Source: Synanceia verrucosa (lineage: Eukaryota > Chordata > Actinopteri > Perciformes > Synanceiidae). Taken from it: a stretch of 64,000 bases of DNA. Shown here in pieces: positions 60,156 to 64,000 of this stretch; position 1 is the first letter of the stretch, and each line of letters starts with the position of its first letter. The stretch is from contig CM056556.1 in NCBI GenBank assembly GCA_029721515.1, positions 3,658,501 to 3,722,500 on the forward strand, in the 5' to 3' direction. The position numbers and the translations under genes are program-made. Under the pieces are notes generated by a model that searched no databases, had not been told where the DNA came from, and worked only from the letters and a program-made list of their open reading frames with translations.

Positions 60156-61374
60156 TCCTCCTTCACCCTCACACACACCCTTTATAAGAAGCTTTTTTAA
60201 AAAAAAAAAAAAAGTAGAGAGCCTCACACACACACAGACACACAGCACAACACACATGTTACTCTTTAAAAGCCACAAACCTAATTCACTAATCTAGTCT
60301 TAATTCAGCAGTACATGCACAGCTCTCACAGGCACAACATGACTCAGGTGTTCTCCAGCTTCCTCTTATTTGTTCATTTTGATATGATCATAAAAGAAGC
60401 AAACTAATAAAGCCTCATGCCCAGAGCGTTGGTGTGAAACTCCAACACTGTCTGATTAGTCTGATCAATGATTAACAAACGTCACAGTGAAACAGCCCAG
60501 AGCGCTGCCTGCTAAATCTAACTAAGTTATTATTTTAAACTGTCACATTAACTTCTCCTCCTCTGGCATGTTTCTTGTGCAAATACTTAAGAAAAAAACT
60601 CAAAATAACTGTGAAAAGTTGACACAAACAAGTGGAAAGTGATGCAAAATGTGCATCCGATAAATCAAATAACAGCTTACATGTTTAACGCTACATCAAG
60701 ACATACTTTTTGCAGAAGTTGGTACAGGGAACTGCAGCTATCCTAAAGCAGGGCTGCTCCTGGTTTCAGTCAAGCGAGTCAAGTTTTTTTTAATTACTGC
60801 AATGCAGTGTTGTATGTCAACTTTGAGCCATCACGTGGTTAAAACAACATCTGTACACCAGTGCAGGAAGCCTCCATTTAATTCTAATGACATAAATAGT
60901 TCTTGACATCTGTGAAAGTCATTATTTTTCACATTTACTAACACACATACATATATGTGTTGATGCATTCTCACTGATGTGTGTTATGTGTCTCTGGGGC
61001 AGGTTAAGAAAAAATGACAGGCATGCCTCTACACCAGTTTAACCAGTACAATTTACATTCACTGAATTCACTGGCTTTAAATTGACAGTGTTGGACACAT
61101 TTCTTATGAATGATGCAAACGTCTACATTTTAAGCTATTAGTTTGTGTCAATAAATACTTGATGCAGTCAGCCTCTTGTTGGCAGGTCTCTTATCGATAG
61201 AACTGACCAGTTTCAGCACCAAAGATGCTGCAAATATCCATCAAACATCATATATAACCACTTCTGTCCACTGACTGTTAACCCGTGCATGCACTGGTCA
61301 GTTATCCCATTTCTGCTCTCAATTATTTGTGACATTTGAGGCTGAGGTGTTGTGCCAAACAATAACTAAAGAGT

Positions 61375-61730
61375 CACAAGACCAGTTTCTTCCCCACTGC
61401 TGCTGGCCTCATCAACAAGGCCCATATAGTCCATCCCCCTCCACCAGCCCAATTGCACATTTCTGAATATTTCTACACAGGTCTTGCCTTCATTTATCTG
61501 TCATATTGCACTGTTTTTTATCTCTGTTTTTTTTTTACCACAGCGGTTTTGCATATTTATTCTTCGTCACTTCATCATCTTCGGTTCTTCTCTCTGCACT
61601 ACGTTTACATGTTTGTATGTATATAGGTTTATGTTTATATGTCTATGTGTCATGCACCAAGTCACCAAGTTAAATTCCTTGTTTGTGCAAACACACTTGG
61701 CAGTAAACTTCTTGCTGATTCTGATTAGTC
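61375..61730 (+). mobile_element. 5'-truncated LINE fragment (L2-like)
   Basis: TTCTTCCCCACTGCTGCTGG reads like the end of a LINE ORF2 (FFPTAAGLINKA). The 3' part ends TTCCTTGTTTGTGCAAACAC, CTTGGCAGTAAACTTCTTGC and TGATTCTGATT, the stereotyped 3' end of fish L2-type elements. It is non-functional. Confidence 0.6.
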
Positions 61731-61857
61731 AAAGCATTTGCATTTAATGAAAGCATATGTTTTGTCACAAAAGATGACAAACTTTCACCATTAACAAATA
61801 TTTAGCAACAGAATTAGCAGATTTAGATGTGAATTAATATAATTTTAACATCAGATA

Positions 61858-62165
61858 AGTAAGATAATCCTTTATTAGTCCCACAAGTGGAGAAATTTTG
61901 TATCATTACAGCAGCAAAGTGGATAGTGCAGCATTACAAGAAGAGCCTATATATAAAAATAAGGATATCAGTAGAAAAACAAGTGGAAAAACCTAAGACA
62001 TCTTATATACAACATAAGTGAATAATCAAGGCATCATTTGTACAACATAAGTGAACACAGTGGACTGACCGGTGTAAATAGTAAAGATGAATAAAACCAC
62101 AGGTAAATAACAGTGGTATTGCACATTAATAGATAAAAAAGATGTATATGAAAGTATTGCATATG
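61858..62165 (-). mobile_element. Truncated LINE-type 3' end
   Basis: The minus strand ends AAATTTCTCCACTTGTGGGA then CTAATAAAGGATTATCT, a typical fish non-LTR terminus. The rest is diverged A-rich sequence with no ORF. Confidence 0.45.
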
Positions 62166-63204
62166 TACCTAGAGATACCGCAATCTCTCAACAAAAGGGT
62201 TACTGAATATGAGTATGTGTACTAATGTCTGAGAATATTAATACACAAGCCTGTTTATTCCACATTTTCCTCCAAATGCACAAACTTTGAAGCCATGTTT
62301 CTGCAGCTGATTCTATTATTTGAGGAAATTTACGACCGAGAAATGAGGTTGCTGCTTTAAGTGAGAAACAACAGGTAACATACAGAAATACAACCATTCC
62401 TGTTGCCCTACATGACACTCTATGAGATTAGAGAGCGTACATGAAGCGTCCATCATGCTGGCACAGACAGGGTGACAAATAACCATTACCAGCAGGCATT
62501 GTGGATTAGCTGTTTCTGTTCAAGTACCCAGACTTTCTTCAGATTAACCCTGCCTCATCCTCTAATAATCCAAGGGCCAGAGAGAGATTAGACCCCCAGG
62601 CTGCTCTGAACCTGGACAAAGGCACAGCGAGGGGGTGGTGATGAAAAAGAGGATGGAGGAAAGCGATGTGGAGAGAGAACCGAATGACACAGTGGTGTTA
62701 TTTCTCAAGGTGAGGAAAAAAAAATATTTGACTGAAGAAAAATAGGATGAAACAGACAGGAAGGAAGGAAGGAAGGAAAAAGGCATGATAAAATAAGACA
62801 AGACAGACAGATGGAAGAGGGGGAAGGATAGATTGACAGGAGAGAATGAGATTTTACACACAAAGAGGAGAGAAAAAAGTGAAAAATAGGAGGACACTGG
62901 GGGCTGGAGGGACGTGTCCGTTCATCACACACACTATCAGTTTGGTATAAAAATAGAGCAGCTTTCTTCACACCTCTGCTGCAGGGAGGAGTGTTCATAT
63001 ACTGCCCTTCATATACAGCATCAACCTCACCGTTCACTTCACTGTTCAGCACACGGGCATGGAAGAAATGGAAGATCTTGCATGGATCAAATTTAGAAAG
63101 ACTTCTTGACATTTGCTTCAAATGCAAAACCTGCAGCCCTTACTGTCAAAGGAAGAGCTTTGCATTTTAATTCGGCTTGCTGCTCACGCGTCACATGATG
63201 AGGA

Positions 63205-63380
63205 TATATATTTTGGATTTTTGGTTATTGTATTATCTAATTATTTCATATATTTTTATTTTTATGTTTATTCATTTATTTTATTATAGTTTTTTTTGTT
63301 TATTTTTATTTTATTTTTCTTTATTTACTTTCTTTCTTTATTATTTATTTATATTTTCTTTATTTATTTATTTCTTAGTT
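63205..63380. repeat. AT-rich low-complexity tract
   Basis: Nearly pure A/T with TTTATTTA-type words; the ORFs reported through it are compositional. Confidence 0.85.
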
Positions 63381-63484
63381 TAATGGCCTTGCAATGGGTG
63401 GTGGGTGGTTTAAGGGGTTGACATTTAGATTTACAATTGATGTCTATTGTATATTTTTTACACCTTTTGCTGTATATCATTGTA

Positions 63485-64000
63485 CAGGGGTTGGACAATG
63501 AAAATGAAACGCCTGGTTTTAGAGCACAATAATTAGTATGGTGTAGGGCCTCCTTTTGCGGCCAATACAGCATTGATTCATCTTGGGAATGACAGATAAA
63601 AGTCCTGCCCAGTGGTCAGAGAGATTTTGAGCCATTCTTCTTGCAGAATAGTGTCCAGGTCACTACGTGATGCTGGTGGAGGAAAATGTTTCCTGACTCG
63701 TTCCTCCAGAACACCCCAAAGTGGCTCAATAATATTTAGCTGTGGTGACTGTGCAGGACATGGCAGATGTTCAACTTCACTTTCATGTTCATCAAACCAC
63801 TCTGTCACCAGTCTTGCTGTGTGTATTGGTGCATTATCATCCTGATACACGGCACAGCCTTCAGGATACAATGTTTGAACCATTGGGTGCACATGGTCCT
63901 CCAGAATGGTTCGGTAGTCCTTGGCAGTGACGTGCCCATCTAGCACAAGGACTGGGCCGAGGGAATGCCATGATACTGCAGCCCAAACCATCACTGATCC
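63485..64000 (-). mobile_element. Tc1-like transposon, 3' part, runs off the window
   Basis: One end is visible: a TA dinucleotide at 63483-63484 then inverted-repeat sequence CAGGGGTTGGACAATGAAAA. The minus strand from 64000 towards this end carries the transposase C-terminal half. The other terminus lies outside the window. Confidence 0.85.
63578..64000 (-). CDS. Tc1/mariner-family transposase, C-terminal part
   Basis: Cut-and-paste transposase of the DDE/D class. The visible 140 or so residues include MVWAAVSWHS, YQDDNAPIHTA with the second catalytic Asp, and SPQLNIIEPLWGVLEE with the catalytic Glu. The frame is open to the window edge and ends with a stop at 63578, about 90 bp from the element terminus. 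I count 37 residues between the first Asp of the DD pair and the Glu, more than the 34 usual for Tc1. No stop or frameshift is seen in the visible part, but the first catalytic Asp and DNA-binding domain are outside the window. Confidence 0.85.
   Translation of the reverse strand, partial: GSVMVWAAVSWHSLGPVLVLDGHVTAKDYRTILEDHVHPMVQTLYPEGCAVYQDDNAPIHTARLVTEWFDEHESEVEHLPCPAQSPQLNIIEPLWGVLEERVRKHFPPPASRSDLDTILQEEWLKISLTTGQDFYLSFPR

Larger units (their letters stand above)
54832..63480. other. Gene-poor region upstream of fgd4
   Basis: No protein-coding gene recognised across about 8.6 kb. It contains two copies of a GGGGTGGG-ended repeat, a TA/CGTA satellite, MITE copy C, a candidate fgd4 promoter and first exon near 60023-60186, a LINE fragment at 61375-61730, another LINE 3' end at 61858-62165, a GGAA microsatellite at about 62757-62775, and an AT-rich low-complexity run at 63205-63380. 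Confidence 0.5.

Noticed and set aside
62562..63127. Minus-strand frames of 111 and 140 codons
   Set aside because: They read through GGAA/GACA-type simple repeats and have no homology.
1..64000. tRNA, rRNA or snoRNA genes
   Set aside because: No tRNA-like A/B boxes with a cloverleaf and no rRNA core sequence were noticed on reading; intronic snoRNAs in nup205 cannot be excluded without a covariance-model search.

Overview
This window is vertebrate genomic DNA, almost certainly from a ray-finned (teleost) fish. The genes are split by short GT-AG introns, encode vertebrate proteins, and lie among teleost-type repeats (Tc1-like element, TTAA-target MITEs, hAT-like MITEs, truncated LINE 3' ends, minisatellites). 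No operons, CRISPR arrays or prokaryotic signals are present.

Seven protein-coding genes were reconstructed exon by exon with consistent splice phases. In order: the last coding exon of bcl2l13 (+, 155-1174); bid (-, 3263-5419, 3 coding exons, 196 aa), tail-to-tail with bcl2l13; wee2 (-, 7460-10712, 10 exons, 561 aa); dennd11 (+, 12210-17266, 9 exons, 476 aa), head-to-head with wee2; agk (-, 21707-25840, 14 exons, 422 aa); nup205 (+, 26444-40625, 42 exons, 1993 aa), head-to-head with agk across a gap of about 600 bp; and fgd4 (-, 43017-54831, at least 15 coding exons, 732 aa from the internal start). About 9 kb of gene-poor, repeat-rich DNA upstream of fgd4 ends in the 3' half of a Tc1-like transposon that runs off the window.

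The genes are a conserved neighbourhood, not one pathway. bcl2l13 and bid both encode BCL-2 family proteins acting at mitochondria, and agk encodes a mitochondrial lipid kinase and TIM22 component. wee2 restrains CDK1 in oocytes. dennd11 encodes a DENN-domain (Rab-GEF-like) protein, nup205 an inner-ring nucleoporin, and fgd4 (frabin) a Cdc42 exchange factor. From general knowledge, the human orthologues sit on 22q11 (BCL2L13, BID), 7q33-34 (WEE2, DENND11, AGK, NUP205) and 12p11 (FGD4).

I found no clearly new multi-gene system. The best second-look items are a family of three TTAA-flanked MITEs on both strands plus a second, unrelated TTAA-flanked element in agk; a 646-bp hAT-like element with unusually long inverted repeats inside fgd4; an in-frame 15-bp minisatellite that builds a row of five SP sites in Wee2; a conserved caspase-8-type site in Bid next to a glycine poorly placed for myristoylation; candidate alternative first exons of fgd4; minimal upstream ORFs before dennd11; and a Tc1-like transposase whose last two catalytic residues appear 37 residues apart.
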